From Mytilus edulis (taxonomy: Eukaryota > Mollusca > Bivalvia > Mytilida > Mytilidae): a stretch of 64,000 nt of DNA. The position numbers and the translations under genes are program-made. Below, piece by piece: positions 1 through 12,999 of the stretch (the stretch's first letter is position 1; each line of letters opens with the position of its first letter). The notes beneath the pieces were generated by a model, which worked only from the letters and a program-made list of their open reading frames with translations, did no database searches and was not told the DNA's origin. The stretch lies in assembly GCF_963676685.1 (NCBI RefSeq), contig NC_092344.1, positions 100,904,749 through 100,968,748 on the forward strand. The letters are read 5' to 3'.

Positions 1-160
1 TGATTGCCAATGAGACAACTCTCCACAAGATACCAAATGACATAGAAAGTAAAATTTATAGGTTGCCGTACAACCTTCAACAATAAGCAAAGCCCATACC
101 ACATAGTCAGCTATAAAAGGCCTTAAAATGACAAATAGCTAGACTTTTTCTGTAAAATAT
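1..160. repeat. Fragment of a dispersed mussel-type repeat tail
   Basis: The stretch begins with 'attgccaatgagacaactct' and runs through 'cagctataaaaggcc'. Close relatives occur at about 23461-23860 and, on the other strand, at 21990-22338. I infer the 3' part of a non-LTR retroelement or a SINE that shares its tail. It lies in the laminin intron or beyond the window's left edge, and no coding is visible. Confidence 0.6.
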
Positions 161-557
161 TGATGGTCCTGAAAAGGACTGTTTACAAGAGATATCCTCT
201 GAACTAGATGACTTTGTAAACATTGTTTGATCTTGATTCCTCATTACTTGATGGACTTCTTATTTGGCTGTTGTGGTTTTGTTTACAGGCGTCAATCACA
301 ACATTTTAATTGGAGTTGGATCTTGCAAAACCAAGGGGCTGACAAGGTTTTCCACTGGGGAGTAAAAGGGTTTTTCAAAGTTGGATTCAAATTCTCATGA
401 TTATTCACCACTCCAGCAAAATTTTGAAAAAATATTGAAATTAAACTATGTCATGTGATTCTGTATTAGCCAATCAAATAATAACTATATAATGTAAGGT
501 ATGATATTTATTATCTGTTGTGCCTTGTAAAATAGATATTTATGATTTTTATTGCAG

Positions 558-3500
558 GGGAACCATTATCAACACCAAATTTTTAGGCTGTATGAAAGAT
601 ATTCAGTACCAAGGATCCCGAAATAGGGTGGACCTGTTACAAGAGGAGATTGTGGGGGTACAAGCAGGATGTCCAGATGAGGTAGCCAAATACATATATA
701 CCTATGAGGGTCCCTCCTCTGTAGGATGAACATATGTTGAATCCATATTTTGCCTCTACTGCTGTTTTTCATGATGAAATATATCCTGTTAGACAAGTAG
801 AATCAAATAAGTGCAAAATGCATTTTTATATGATTAGTATAACTATGTACAAACTTGTATTACAATAATTATTGAAAATTAAGAATGAGTATAACTACTT
901 TTGTAATTGTTCAACATTGTATTTTAAAAAAAAATCATTAAAATCGCTTTTTGGGGTAAATTTTGATTTGTAATTATGTTTGTCTTTGTTGAAAATGTTA
1001 CTTAGTATGAAATTCAAAACAGTGTAGCTGTGGCCATTGATTGACACATTAAAATCATTCATTGACTGGGACAATTTAGGTGAACGTTTGTATGTAACGA
1101 CCAATGCTCACTATGTACTTTTTAAAGACACTTAAACTATGGGGTCACCAAAGGTTCTCAACACCTAAATAAAGTAATTCGAAAAATTAATCAGAAATAA
1201 CACGATATTTTGATTTATATCAATTATATAAATCAAAACACAAAGGTTATTCCTGATTAATTTTTCGAATTATTTTATAATTAAAGGCGTTAAGAAACCT
1301 TTGTTGACCCCACAGTTTAAATGTCTATCGTAGGTACGTCATGAACAGTGGTTGTTACAGACAAACGTTCACGTAAATTGTCCCAGTCAATGGATGATTT
1401 TGATGGGTCAATCAATGGCCACAGCTACACTGTTTTGAATTTCATACTATTATTCTGTATTAATTGGTTCTCTTATACTGGAGATGAAAAATTGTCTTGC
1501 AACACATACTATTTTATATATAAACACACATAATTCATATGAAGAAAAGGTATCATGTAATGGAGAATATTACATAATGCCAAGAATTTGTGAAAATAAA
1601 GTAAGTGAAGTTTTTTGTAAGTTTTTTTTAAACTTCAGATTCTGAGAATGTTGATTGATATCTTAAGTTTGTAAGAACAATAATCATATCTAATAATTTC
1701 AATTTCTTTGTTTCAGGGTTACAGAATTATTGGTTTCTATGGGAAAGGTTATGCCTACTACAAAGCTCAATCACTTCTGGAGAGTCAAGGGGGGATTACT
1801 CTGTCTTTTAGAACTATGAGACCAAATGCTTTATTATTGTTGGCCAGAGATGTGGATGACAGGGTTAGTATGAGAAACGATAATGAAAAAAAAATCAGTT
1901 TTCAAGGGGAAAAGTGGCAATACTAATACAAGTTATTTTAATATAGATACATGTATTGTAAATGGTGGGCTAGAATGTTATTTACTAGACCGCAAACCGT
2001 TTTTTAGGAAGATAAATTGCACTGAATGTCTCATTACAATGATCAATAACTGTTGTTTATCCATTGAAGAATAGAACATAAGTTTAAAATTAGAAACTCT
2101 TTATGATTAGCTGTCTCAGTGGTCTCGAGGTACAATGTAGTGTACTTGGAGGTTGTTGGATTCCGAGCCTAATAAATGAAAATTGTATTTGCTTCTTTTC
2201 TGCCAAGCACACAACATTAAAGGAGTTTAAGAGAAAAAACTGGGTGGCTATTTTAAATGTTAGTTAAAGTATATGTTTGTCTTGTATCTTTGTTTCAGAA
2301 TTATTACACCTTAGCTTTAATAGATGGTAAGATAGAGGGAAGATTTAGTGGTAATTCTATACCACAGATAATTACATCACTAGGAACGTACAATGATGGC
2401 AGAACACATACTGTTGGAGTTCTTAAGAAAAATAGAATGTGAGTATATTAGGGTGTTTATGCAATTACATCAGATTTAATATTGGACTTGCTGTGACACT
2501 TTATGACCAGACATTATTGTTAATTTTAGTTATTTTGTGTGTGTCAACTTTTCAATTTTAAAGATATTTCTTTTTACCAGCTTCTCCAAAGGCAAGATTA
2601 GGTCTAGAATTTTTTCAAGATGTTGTTACAGAATTGGCCTTTTCAGAATCTAAAGGACTGTGGGTAAACTCATTGTTCGTACACCAAAATGAAAATAACG
2701 TTACATCATTGGATGGATTTCCTTTGTTTAGAACGTTTTTAACCAATCACAATGTTTTGGTGTACACTTTTTAAAGTATTACCCAAAATGCATTAGATTC
2801 TGAAACGGCGAATTGCAAAGGTGAACTTTCCTATTTTGCTGGGTATAACCAACACTCATCATGTTATTTCTCTTTATACAGGATTACAGTGTATGTTGAT
2901 GACGTGTTTATTGGGGAGAAAACATTACCTGCTGGTATAACAACTATTGATGTCACACAGCTGTACCTTGGTGGCATAGGACTGCCTACCAGCCAAGATT
3001 TAGCTCCAAATTTTGAAGGATTGTATGGGTGTATGAATGATGTTGTTATCAATGGAGAGTGAGTTCTATAATTATAAACTTTCTGAAAAAAACCTGTATT
3101 CTGAAAATGTATGAAAATTTATTAGATTTAAAAAGGTTTCTTATAAAAAAAAATTATGGCATTAAAACACATGATTACCTGTTAAACGAAAAAAAATTAA
3201 CTAATTTTTACAGAGTTTTCAATAAAATTCTGTGAAATTGTCTTTCTTTTATAAAGGCAAACAAAATGCTGGTAATAGATTTTGATTGTTTTCAACTGGT
3301 GATATACAAGATCTTTTCTTTTTCTTCAGAATATTGAATTTAAATACAGATGTGTTTGAGAATGCTGATGTTGGAAGATGTTCTATCCCAGAACCTCCAG
3401 AAGATAACAGCCAAAATTTGGATCGCCGTACCACACCAGTATCAGTCACTCCTGCCGTTACTCCAAAACCTGTTACTAGATCAGCACAGGTTATACCAAC

Positions 3501-6500
3501 TACTAGTAGTAGTACTCCTGGATGTGCTGTACATTCTGCTCTAGCTCTTGATCCATTCATGCTAACCTTTGGTAATGAGGAGGGAGATAGTTATGGTGAA
3601 ATAAGTAATATAGCCAAGAATCATATCAACGTTAGGTAAGGAAACTAAAGTTCCATAAAAATGAGTAATATAATTAAGGTCCTTATGGATGTTCAGTAAA
3701 AACATGGTTCCAAATGGTCAAATTATCTGCTTACGTCTAAAACTTTTTTTTTATAAATGTCTGTCTATGAATTTCATAGAAAAGACTGCAGTATTTTTAT
3801 TTGATTAAGAAAAGATTCGATAATTTATCTGACTTGTTTGTCTGAACTTAGTTTCACTAAAAGGAGACACACTTTTCTAGTTATAAAAGTGACCTTACAC
3901 ATGATATCTTTAAGCTTTTTGATAGCTGTAACATTTATGATTCTAATTAATATTTCTGAAAAAAGCCAAGGCAGATAACTCTGTATGACCAAAAACATTT
4001 TAAGATCATCATGTCTACATCAGATTGTTATTAACCTTATTTCTGTCTTTTCACTTACCACAAGTAGAATTCAGTACAAAATGCATTTGATTGTGAGGAC
4101 GCACAGCTCTGACATTATAATCGATTAACTTTATATTTAGTGATGAAACAAGTATAAACAGAAATAGGTCATCTTGAAAACTTTAATTTTGTGTCAGATC
4201 TTGATGTGTATTTCTGTCTTTTTTACACAAAAAAAAGTATAGGTATAAATAGAGTATTTGTTTTTTACGTAGAACAGCTCTAACATTATAATCATGTGAC
4301 TTTATTTTCAGTGATGATACAATCTGGTAGGTTTTAACATGTAACCCCAGATCATATAATATATATACCTATATAGTGTGTATCTGATGTATTCAATTAT
4401 ATACTCGGTGGACAAATTATTCAATTAAACTAGATATGTACTTCTAGTATGTGATATAAGAATTCCAAGTTTTTGGGGTATTTTTTGGGGGTTGGGGGTC
4501 TATTACAAAAGTAGTATAGACAATAAATTTGTCCATTGAACTTACAAACAAAAGATACTCATAATTTATAATACTGAATTTAAATATGATAATTAATTTA
4601 TAAATCCTAATATAATAATAGTTTTATTTTCAGTTGTATTGTGTCATAATCATTTTAGGTTTCTTCAAATCAGAAGTACCTGCAAAAACTTGGAAAGCAG
4701 ACTTGAACATTCAGTTCTACAAACAATGCAAAAGTAAAAATCTAAAAAATGCCTGAAATAAAAATAAATAAATAATGAGTTGGAGTTAAATACAGCATCA
4801 GCACACACTGGCTATATCTAAATGAGAGTAGTAATGCCCTTTACCGTCAGGCCTAAAACGGCCATCTTTGGCTACCGTTAGTGTCAAATTGATTAAAAGT
4901 TTACAGTGATTTATCAAAATATCCTTATTGTGATTCGTCAGAGGTCTTAAATAATTATCGTTACTGAAAAAATTAACGTGATTCATCAAAATCATTTGAT
5001 TTTTTTATCGTCATGCACCCAAAATTACTGTTAACATCATTTGGCAAGAATTTTTACCGTTATTCGTCATGAAGGTACCCCCATTACCACCCTCCTAAAT
5101 AGCCAATAAAAGAATCTGAATTCCCATAAATATTGCTGTAGAATAAATATTCAGACAAGAAGTAGGCAAACCCTTTCTTCTTTATTTCTTCCCTTACCTA
5201 ATAAGGACATTTTCATCATCTATTTATACCAAAATTTGTCAAACTTCTGCCATGCTGCAATACCTGTAGTGAACACCTTGTAGACCTCTTCTGATTAGTA
5301 TTTATGTGTAGTTAAGTTAATATATTACCCAGAGATTTTATTTTTCAAATAAACATGTCAATATGAAAAGAAACTAAGTAAGTAATTTATTAACCCCCAC
5401 AATGTTAACATTAAAATACAAGTGTAAGTTTTTCTCAGCACGTTTCAGATTCAGATTTATTATTCCTCCATTTCTTATATACTGACTGGCTTTAAAAACG
5501 CAACACTCATTTTGTAGATTTTTTTTCACCAAATAATGTTTGATCCTCATACAACTACTATTCATGCTCATCATATGTCTTTCCCTTTCGAAAAATAAAC
5601 ATCTGACTTACCTGTGGTTATTGAACATACCAGATTTTTAGATCGCACGAAATTTCAGAAAGAGAAATTTCGAGCCAATAAAAGATTTTTTCCGTTTTTT
5701 TTTTCTTTGTAAAACAGTTCGTTCAGTCCTTGGACACACTTTAATCATTTAAAAAATCTCCATATTGCTAAAACTCAGGAATGAAAAACTGAATCAACTC
5801 ATTGGAATTCTGCAAACAGGAAAACGTGAACGTGCTGCAACACAAAAAATTGACGTCAGAAACTCGTCTTACTGTCCTTCCGACAATGATACCGGTAGAC
5901 TGGATTTGTTGAAGACCTTCAAAGACTAAATCAACATGTAGTGACAATGCAACGTCAATAGAATTTGATTAGACAACGTCATTTGTGAGACAGATCTACG
6001 GCCGCATCGTCAACTGCTAACCAAATTGATGAATGAAACTTTGCACAGATTTATGCCATAAATGTTTCCCATTAACTGAACTGGCAAAGAATCGACTGCA
6101 GAAAAACATTTAGAGCCTTAAAGTTTAAACCGCATAATTGACAAAACACATTGTAATGGGTGGAACAACTGCAAAATCAGAGGGTGCAAAACAGAAACCA
6201 AAACGTGCCGAACAGAAATGGTTGACCTTTCTGACAATCATTTTGGCGTTTGTTACAGGCAGTCATTGCTTTTGACGGTGACACCGTTCATTGCTAAGGG
6301 GAAAACCAGGGTTTCAGTGTATACCACAATATTTGAACATCGAAAATGACGTAATCAATTCAACTTTTGAACTGCATTTTTTTTTCAAACATTTAAGTAA
6401 TGACAGAACCTTCTATTCATAAGTTTGTTTACAAAAAAATGCATAATTAAAAATGAAAATTGTAAAGAATAATCTAGTGTTGCGTTTCTAAAGCCGGTCA

Positions 6501-9500
6501 GTATATAAAAAAAAAATATCATAAGAAAGGCAGTCCAAATTGAAATTAACTTTTCTGTTTAAGATATTTTTCATCATTTTATTTGAGCTGCAATAAGGAA
6601 ATATTTTGCATGGTGTGTGCAGTTTTGTGTGTTTATTTTTTGTAATTTAGTATGACTTTTGTACTTGTTTAAAATGATGAAATAACAAAAGAATAATTCA
6701 TTTTTTTCATCAATTGAGGTAAAATAGAAATTTTTGTTATTTTTTTCATGTAATTTATTCTGTCTAAGTGGTTTGCTATTCATGTGCATTTAAACCAAAA
6801 GAACTCTCCAAACCATTGAGAAGTGATTTTTTTTTCTGCAAAATATTTAAAGGTCAATTGAAGGAATACACTTTTCATTTATTTCACAATACATAAGGGA
6901 AGTCAAATTATATTGACATGCAATTTTATTTTATCTAATGCACATTTATCAGAGCTTTACATAAACCTAAATTGACTATTTTGTTGCTAGAATTACAGTT
7001 TTTGAAAATTTTATTATAGCATTTCAACCTAATTATGTTTTATTTTAATATTTTTCAAAGATCTCATCTTAATCTACAACTTATCTCAAAATGATATAAG
7101 AGGCAATAGAACTGACACTGTATTGTCTCCCTTTAATATTTTTTTGGATTCAACCAGATTAAGGAAAAACTTATGTATTCAATATAGGCCTTTATACATA
7201 TACTATGCTTATTGTGCAGTGTAAACACATTTTGTATTTGTTAATTTATTTCTATGGTGCAATCTAGAAAAATGGGTTGTTAGGAAAATATGAAAAGCTT
7301 CAGATAAAATGTTAAATAACAAAAATACCCAACTCGGAGGATAATTCAAAAGGGAAAGTTGTATTCAAAGGGCAAAATCAAAAGCTTAAACACATCATAC
7401 GAATGGATTGCAACTGTCATATTCCTGACTGGGTACACCAAACTGATACTGGCTTGCTTTTATTGCAGCCTTTCGCTTCTTTTTCAATTCCATCTACTTT
7501 TGTGTTATAAGATATCAATGAAACGTCTGTATTGGTTCAAAGCATGGACATGTTATGTATATACATGTATTAAAACCTATTTGATGATTTCAACAATGTG
7601 AATTTATAGGTTTCATGTAATGGAAATGGACAATCAAATTCCTGTAATGCCATCAAAATAAGTCATTCAAGTTATTTTTAAATAATAATTTCATTGATTT
7701 ACAGGTTCAACATTAGTTTTGAATTCAGAACGTTCCATCAAGAAGGTGTGTTTTTCTTTATTGGTAATCCTTCCAATATAAATGGTGATTATGTAGCTGC
7801 CCAAATCTATAAAGGCTATGTAATGGTGATGTTTAAATATGATGGTGATCTCTACAGTGTAAACTCTACCATCAAAACAGCTGATGGAGACTGGCATTCT
7901 GTACAGGTTTTAAAGGGAACAAAAAATGTCAAGTTACAAGTCGACAAGAACACAAAAAGGACTCCAATAAAAAGAAAACTTAACATTAATGCTCCTGTAT
8001 TTGTTGGTGGAGTTTCTGAGGAATTAAGGCAACGCCCAGAACTAGTTCAACACAGCTTACGAGGATGTTTAAAGAATTATTATATCAATGATCAGATGAT
8101 CTTAATCAAGGATGCAAAGATTGTGAAAGGTGTTACTAAATGTTACGTGAATGTAGAACCTGGAGTATTCTTCACAGGATCAGCATATGGTATAATAGGT
8201 ATGTAAAAAGGAGATATCTTTTTATTATTTTGTCATGTAAATTCGCTGAAAATAAGAAAAAGAAAGATAAGAAATATCTACTAAAATAACATATTGTATT
8301 TTTTTATATATTATTTTTTCCAATTAACCCTAGCATCTACCCACCAATATCTGTAAGGTTGATTAACAGTGTAAATAGATATAAGAAGATGTGGTATGAG
8401 TACAACTGAGCCACTCTCCATCCAAGTCACAATTTGTAAAAGAAAATCTATTATAGGTTAAAGTATGGTCTAAATTGTATCTTTTTGTCTGTAGACTTAA
8501 ACATATGATTCCACAACAATGTGTTGCATTTATGAAACCTTCTTATCCATTTATTACTTGATATAAAGAAATTATTAAATATGTTCCATACCATAGCCAA
8601 ATTTGGTGTATGCCATGATGAAAAAATATATATATTCATTTCATGAATATCCTACATATAACATCCTTTTACAAGAATTCAATATACTTATTTAGGATGA
8701 ATGATTTCTTTATGTTTATATATGATACTTTTCTATGTTTTAGATACAAGCTACAGAGTAGGTGATCGAATGGCGATCAGTTTTGATTTTCGTACCCACA
8801 AATCTGAAGGATTGATATTGTCTCTAAGTAATGGTGAATTAGGACCTGCACTGACAGTAGAACTTTATAATGGCAGGGTAAGACTTTTAAAGTAGTGTAG
8901 TATTTGTAGGGTTAGTTTTAGGTGATCAGACAGACCATCGAGAGATATCTGGCTTGGGGTACAGACTCCTCAACTATTGAGAGGCCTAACTTCATTTGTG
9001 GGGACTCACTCCGGCCTCCTGAGTAGTCCCATTGAAGTTTAATGGTCCTGTTGCAGTTCTGATTGACTTATTTATGAAGGTAACAGTTTTATCCTTCCCC
9101 TGTAAATCCAGACAGTCCTTTCTTACATGCCCAGGCTTTAAACAGTGGTAGCACACTCCCTCCAATGGAGGCCCTCTTTGAGTGGAGGGACTCCCTGAGA
9201 CAGACTTACCTTTAAAGTTTGGACTTTCCATTTTAAAATGGCCCCTCTTCCCACAGTGGTGGTAACTTTCTGTCCCTGCCTGTCTGCCCGGTGAGGGGCT
9301 TCCTGCAATGGGGCTTATGAGGAGTTGCTTGAATTGGTTCATCATGTCATCCAGTTTTTCATGGACTTGTCCAAGTTTGTTTTCAAACTGCTTATTGGAC
9401 TTCTCTAACTCCACTGGGCCCTCTCAAGGGCCATGGAAGCCCTCACATGGGGCCCCTGATACTAACGGAAGGCCTCATGGTGGTCTTCATACTGCCAATC

Positions 9501-12500
9501 AGTTACCTGCCTAACCTCTCGCCTATTTGGCTTGCCATATATTGCCTGTGTGTTATGTTGGAATAGCCGTATTTTATCTATTGCCTCCTCAATACTTTGG
9601 TGCTGAAGGTTAGAGATTTGCACTCCCAACTGTTTGTTTTCAATACCCTGGCACAGCCGTGTTATGGCTTGCTCGTACATGTAGTCGTCAGGAAGGTTTC
9701 AAAATGCCCTGGTTGCTAAGGACAACACCCAATCAGCCCAGTCCTCAACAGACTCCTCAGGGGCTTGCCAGGCATTGTTAAACTGGACCTAGGCATTCTC
9801 AGGGAGCACCTTGAAACCAAAACATGTGTGAAGCTTCTCCACAAGCTCCCTATAACTGACCTCCTGGTATCTTTCTGTTATGAGGGCATAATACTCACTG
9901 GTTTTTCCCTCAAAACACCAGCAAAGTTGGTCTTTGCATTCCTGTGGACCCCATTCACAAACCTCTGCATACCTTGCAAATTTTGTGAAAAAGGCCTGCC
10001 AGTTGCCCTTCCCGCCATACTTAATATTTTTTGGGACATTGGTTACTTTAGAGAAGCCACCTAAAGTTCCTTGTGCCCCACTTCTAATGTTGGGTCCCTT
10101 TGTGTTTTCCCTAGGCTTATCCTCATTATATGGTACTGGGTAGGCCTGTTGCCCATAGCTCCCCCTTGTGGGGGCACCAGCGTATACCCTTAATTATACT
10201 GGTTCTGGGGTTGCCTATCCCCATAGGCACTGGATGGGGTCTGGCTTGTGTCCTCACCCCTATTGTCTTGCCTCTCTCCATAAATTTGTGATGGGCCTGC
10301 CTTGTGTCTTCGCCCCTATTGTCTTGCCACTTGCCATACCTACTGCGGGTTGTCTCATACTGTACCCTGCCAGTGTGAGCTGGTTTGGTACAGGGTGCTG
10401 ACCCCTGATCTGCATAGTTGCTTATGTTACCCATAGGGTATGAAGGTGTTTCCCCATAGGTCGGTATATTCTTGTCCCATGCTCTGTCTTTACCTGGCCA
10501 ATACGGCTTTTTCCCAATACTACCGGTACCTCTATGGTGAGGGGGATAACCTTTTTTTGGGTCACCAATATGGTGACTCCACTCCTTTTTCTGCAACTGT
10601 TCCCTGTAGCCCCCGTCCCAATTCCCTGTGGGTTCGGGTCTAGCATTAGCATACCTGGGATATGGACTATATTCAAGGAAGGCAGAGTCCATCTGGCTGG
10701 GCCCTTCCAAGGGCCCTGGACTTTGCCCCTGATGCAATGCTTCTTGCCTAAATTCAGATTGGCCTTGTTCTTTGGATGGTGTGCCCTGTGGGGCATTGTT
10801 TCCCCCTGTTTAACATCTCACCATGTCTGCCTTGGGCCTGAGGTGGTGGCCCAATATTTTGGCATCCTCCATTTGGGCTGAAGTACAGCCTGGATAAGAG
10901 GTCCCATGTTACTCGTAGATAAGGGATTGTGGCCAGAAGGGATTGTGGCCAAGTCTGACTCGCTCACCGGCCCCTTGCTCTCCCTTATGTCCATTATTTG
11001 CTCCCCAGTTTTTTTGCCTATACCTGGGAGCTGCAGTAACTCTTGAAAGCTACAAGTGTTTAGGTTTACAACCGACATTTGTAACTGTAAATCACTGAAC
11101 AACAATTTATAACAAAGTTTATTTAATTAAAGAATAAACAACAACAAACAACACACTTAATACCACAATTTATTTATTTAATAACACAAATACTTCTGCT
11201 TCGGGTAACCCTTCCTTCTGGTCTGCGGTTAACAGAAGTAAACAGAACAATAACACGTCGACTGGTAACCCGTCCTTCTGGTCTGCGGTTAACAGAAGTA
11301 AACAGAACAATAACACGTCGACTGGTAACCCGTCCTTCTGGTCTGCGGTTAACAGAAGTAAACAGAACAATAACACGTCGACTGGTAACCCGTCCTTCTG
11401 GTCTGCGGTTAACAGAAGTAAACAGAACAATAACACGTCGACTGGTAACCCGTCCTTCTGGTCTGCGGTTAACAGAAGTAAACAGAACAATAACACGTCG
11501 ACTGGTAACCCGTCCTTCTGGTCTGTGGTTAACAGAAGTAAACAAAACAATAACACAACGACTGGTAACCCGTCCTTCTGGTCTGCGGTTAACAGAAGTA
11601 AACAAAACAATAACACATTGACTGGTAACCTGTCCTTCTGGTCTGCGGTTAACAGAAGTAAACAAAACAATAACACGTCGACTGGTAAACCGTCCTTCTG
11701 GTCTGCGGTTACCGGTGACTGGTACCCAGCTGTCCCTTCAGGGTCAGCAAGGTAACCTGTTGTCTACTTGAACAATCCTATCTCCTAAACTACCATAAAA
11801 TATTCCTCCAAAATACTCCATGAGTGCCTGAAATGATTTATTTCCTCACTGGAATACACCAAATCACCTTTCCCCTCCTGCCTTACTATTTTTTGCGGTC
11901 CACCAATGGCAAGTTTTTAAAACAAACAATGTTATAACTTTATATTTTTGGTTCCAGATCCAGTTTTCCGTATATAATAGAGACAGGTATTCTGTTGTAT
12001 CAGAGAATTCTGAGTTTGAACTATGTGATAAATTCTGGCACTCTGTAGAGGCTGAGGTTGCAGGAGATGTTATAGAACTTATAGTTGATGGGAACAATCC
12101 ATTGTATGGTGTTAGTTCTTTTAAAGATACAGATATAGATACCTCAGCACCTTTATTTATTGGAGGCCTTATAAGTAAGTGATTTATGTTTAACTTTTAT
12201 ATATTTCTCTTTTGTGGTATTTAAAAGACACAGATGATAAAATTGAGAATGGAAATGGGGAATGTGTCAAAGAGACAACAACCCGACCAAATAAAAATGC
12301 TTGTTTTTATAGATATAGGAATATGTGGTATGTGTGCCAAAGAGAACTAAGCACAGATTTTCTAGAAAAGAAAAATCAATTATTTAACTGTTCATCAACA
12401 TGAGAAAGCTTGACAAAATCTTTTCAAATTTAGATATGTTGTTTCCTATGACTAAATGAGGTCAAGTTCAATTTTATCGAAAGTGAACTTTTCGTTGACA

Positions 12501-12836
12501 AGATGTAGCAAATTGATTTTTGTTATATGAATTTGAGTTATTTAAGAATTTAAAGGCTTTTCTTTTGCTCTATGATTGACTTTTGACCACCAAATTAATT
12601 TTCACAAATTATAATTCTGGAATGAAATGAAAATATGGACAAAAGTGTACTGTTTTGCATTTTTAAAGTGATTTATTGTTCTGCCTATTGTAGGTCCAGA
12701 TATGAAACAAGAGGCAGCATTAACAACACAAGGATTTGAAGGATGTCTGAGGAACTTTAAGATTAATTCAGCCCCAGTGGACTTTTTCAATTTAGTACAA
12801 TCATATGACATCCATAAAACAGATTGTCCAGTATAA
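558..12836 (+). CDS. Laminin alpha chain, C-terminal part (end of LG2 to LG5), 3' end of gene
   Basis: Nine exons with GT/AG borders stay in one frame to a TAA: 558-681, 1717-1863, 2299-2438, 2882-3058, 3330-3635, 7705-8198, 8744-8877, 11958-12174 and 12694-12836, about 626 residues. The protein is a basement-membrane laminin alpha subunit; its LG domains bind receptors such as dystroglycan and integrins. Visible LG signatures are FLGCMKDIQYQG and VDLL (end of LG2), ITLSFRTMRPNALLLLA and FEGLYGCMNDVVING (LG3), ISFEFRTFHQEGVFFFIGN, DGDWHSVQVLKG and SLRGCLKNYYIN (LG4), and ISFDFRTHKSEGLILSLSNG, FWHSVEAEV and GFEGCLRNFKIN (LG5). A Thr/Ser/Pro-rich linker in the 3330-3635 exon separates LG3 from LG4, as in laminin alpha chains. 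The 5' part lies left of the window. I cannot say whether it is the alpha1/2 or alpha3/5 type. Other LG proteins (perlecan, agrin, neurexin) fit less well because of the linker and the LG4-LG5 end. Confidence 0.9.
1004..1448. mobile_element. Palindromic MITE (copy A), about 445 bp
   Basis: The left half (from agtatgaaattcaaaacag) is the reverse complement, with mismatches, of the right half (ending ctgttttgaatttcatact). The arms are about 200 bp around an AT-rich centre that is itself palindromic. A second copy of the same length is at 35391-35835. Short ORFs in the arms (MVVTDKRSRKLSQSM-like) only reflect the repeat. It lies in the laminin intron. Confidence 0.8.
2100..2185 (+). repeat. Possible tRNA-derived SINE head
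   Basis: The sequence 'ctcagtggtctcgaggta' resembles a tRNA A-box region, and 'ggttgttggattccgagcc' about 40 bases later resembles a B box and T arm. This is a weak visual match and no cloverleaf was verified. Confidence 0.25.
3640..5470. other. Laminin intron, no gene seen; repeat-like stretch at 4790-5100
   Basis: This is AT-rich intron sequence. From about 4790 to 5100 there is a less AT-rich block with recurring 'taccgt' and 'cgtcatg' phrases ending 'gtacccccattaccaccct', which looks like a dispersed repeat. No coding signal is seen on either strand. Confidence 0.4.
5478..6505 (+). mobile_element. Degenerate Tc1/mariner-type transposon
   Basis: Terminal inverted repeats of about 30 bp are visible: tatactgactggctttaaaa at the left and the complement of its relative (ccggtcagtata) at the right, flanked by TA-rich sequence. 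Inside, near 5968-6022 on the + strand, a broken frame reads RQRHL then DRSTAASSTA, which resembles the DNA-binding region of Tc1-like transposases. Many stops and frameshifts show it is a relic. It lies in the laminin intron between exons 3330-3635 and 7705-8198. Confidence 0.6.
6506..7704. other. Laminin intron, nothing recognised
   Basis: AT-rich intron sequence with simple poly-T/A runs. The ORF at 7359-7601 has no recognisable domain and no splice support. Confidence 0.5.
8373..8462 (+). repeat. Short copy of the 'ccaagtcacaatttgtaaaa' dispersed repeat
   Basis: The sequence 'ataagaagatgtggtatgag' followed by 'ctctccatccaagtcacaat' is shared, with small changes, with 60041-60120. I infer a truncated SINE/LINE tail inside the laminin intron. 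Confidence 0.6.
8985..11105 (-). mobile_element. Gag-like region of an LTR-type retrotransposon, broken
   Basis: Read on the minus strand, the order is a helix-hairpin-helix-like segment at about 11070-10930 (LLQLPGIGKKTGEQI), a Pro/Gly/Tyr-rich basic region at 10800-10126, a capsid-like helical region at 10080-9470 (motif WQAFFTKFARYAEVCEWG, then a segment around ITRLCQGIENKQLGVQI), and zinc knuckles at about 9290-9100. The second knuckle, CYHCLKPGHVRKDC, is an intact C-x2-C-x4-H-x4-C. The first has lost key cysteines (YHHCGKRGHFKMES). The parts lie in different frames with stops between them, so it is a pseudogene. No protease, RT or integrase follows. It is antisense in the laminin intron between exons 8744-8877 and 11958-12174. 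The capsid-plus-knuckle layout is typical of Ty3/gypsy-like elements; the HhH start is unusual. Confidence 0.7.
11206..11715. repeat. 60-bp tandem repeat (about 8.5 units)
   Basis: The phrase 'gtctgcggttaacagaagta' recurs exactly every 60 bases from 11221 to 11641, and its start again at 11701. Units in the middle are identical; those near 11520-11700 carry a few substitutions. It abuts the start of the gag-like region, so it may be that element's leader or LTR. Because 60 is a multiple of three, long ORFs run through it on the minus strand; they are by-products of the period. Confidence 0.9.
12237..12300 (-). repeat. Terminal fragment of the RT-element 3' tail
   Basis: The sequence 'aaaattgagaatggaaatgg' plus 'gtgtcaaagagacaacaacc' is the reverse complement of the tail that ends the RT-derived copies at 38135 and 57215. 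Only about 60 bp are present, just past the donor site of the laminin exon ending at 12174. Confidence 0.7.
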
Positions 12837-12932
12837 CAAAGTCTTTCTACACAGTGCAATAGATAAATGGATTTTGATTTAGTGAAATCCATAAACAAAC
12901 AATTTCTCAGGGCAAATCAGCAACTTTATTAT

Positions 12933-12938
12933 AATAAA
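12933..12938 (+). terminator. Candidate polyadenylation signal for the laminin alpha gene
   Basis: AATAAA lies about 97 bases after the TAA at 12834-12836. Further AATAAA hexamers occur downstream, for example near 14780, so the 3' UTR could be about 2 kb longer. Confidence 0.4.
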
Positions 12939-12999
12939 CTCAGATTGTGTTGAACCAAATCTGAAATAATCTTTTATATTATAAAATGAAAAATGACTT

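Noticed and set aside
895-1533. Mirror-image ORFs MVVT-KRS-KLSQSM on both strands (also at 35735)
   Set aside because: They lie in the arms of a palindromic MITE and cannot be independent genes.
11170-11676. 168- and 163-residue ORFs with 20-residue periods on the minus strand
   Set aside because: They follow from a 60-bp satellite whose period is a multiple of three; several frames are open at once, and there is no start or splice context.
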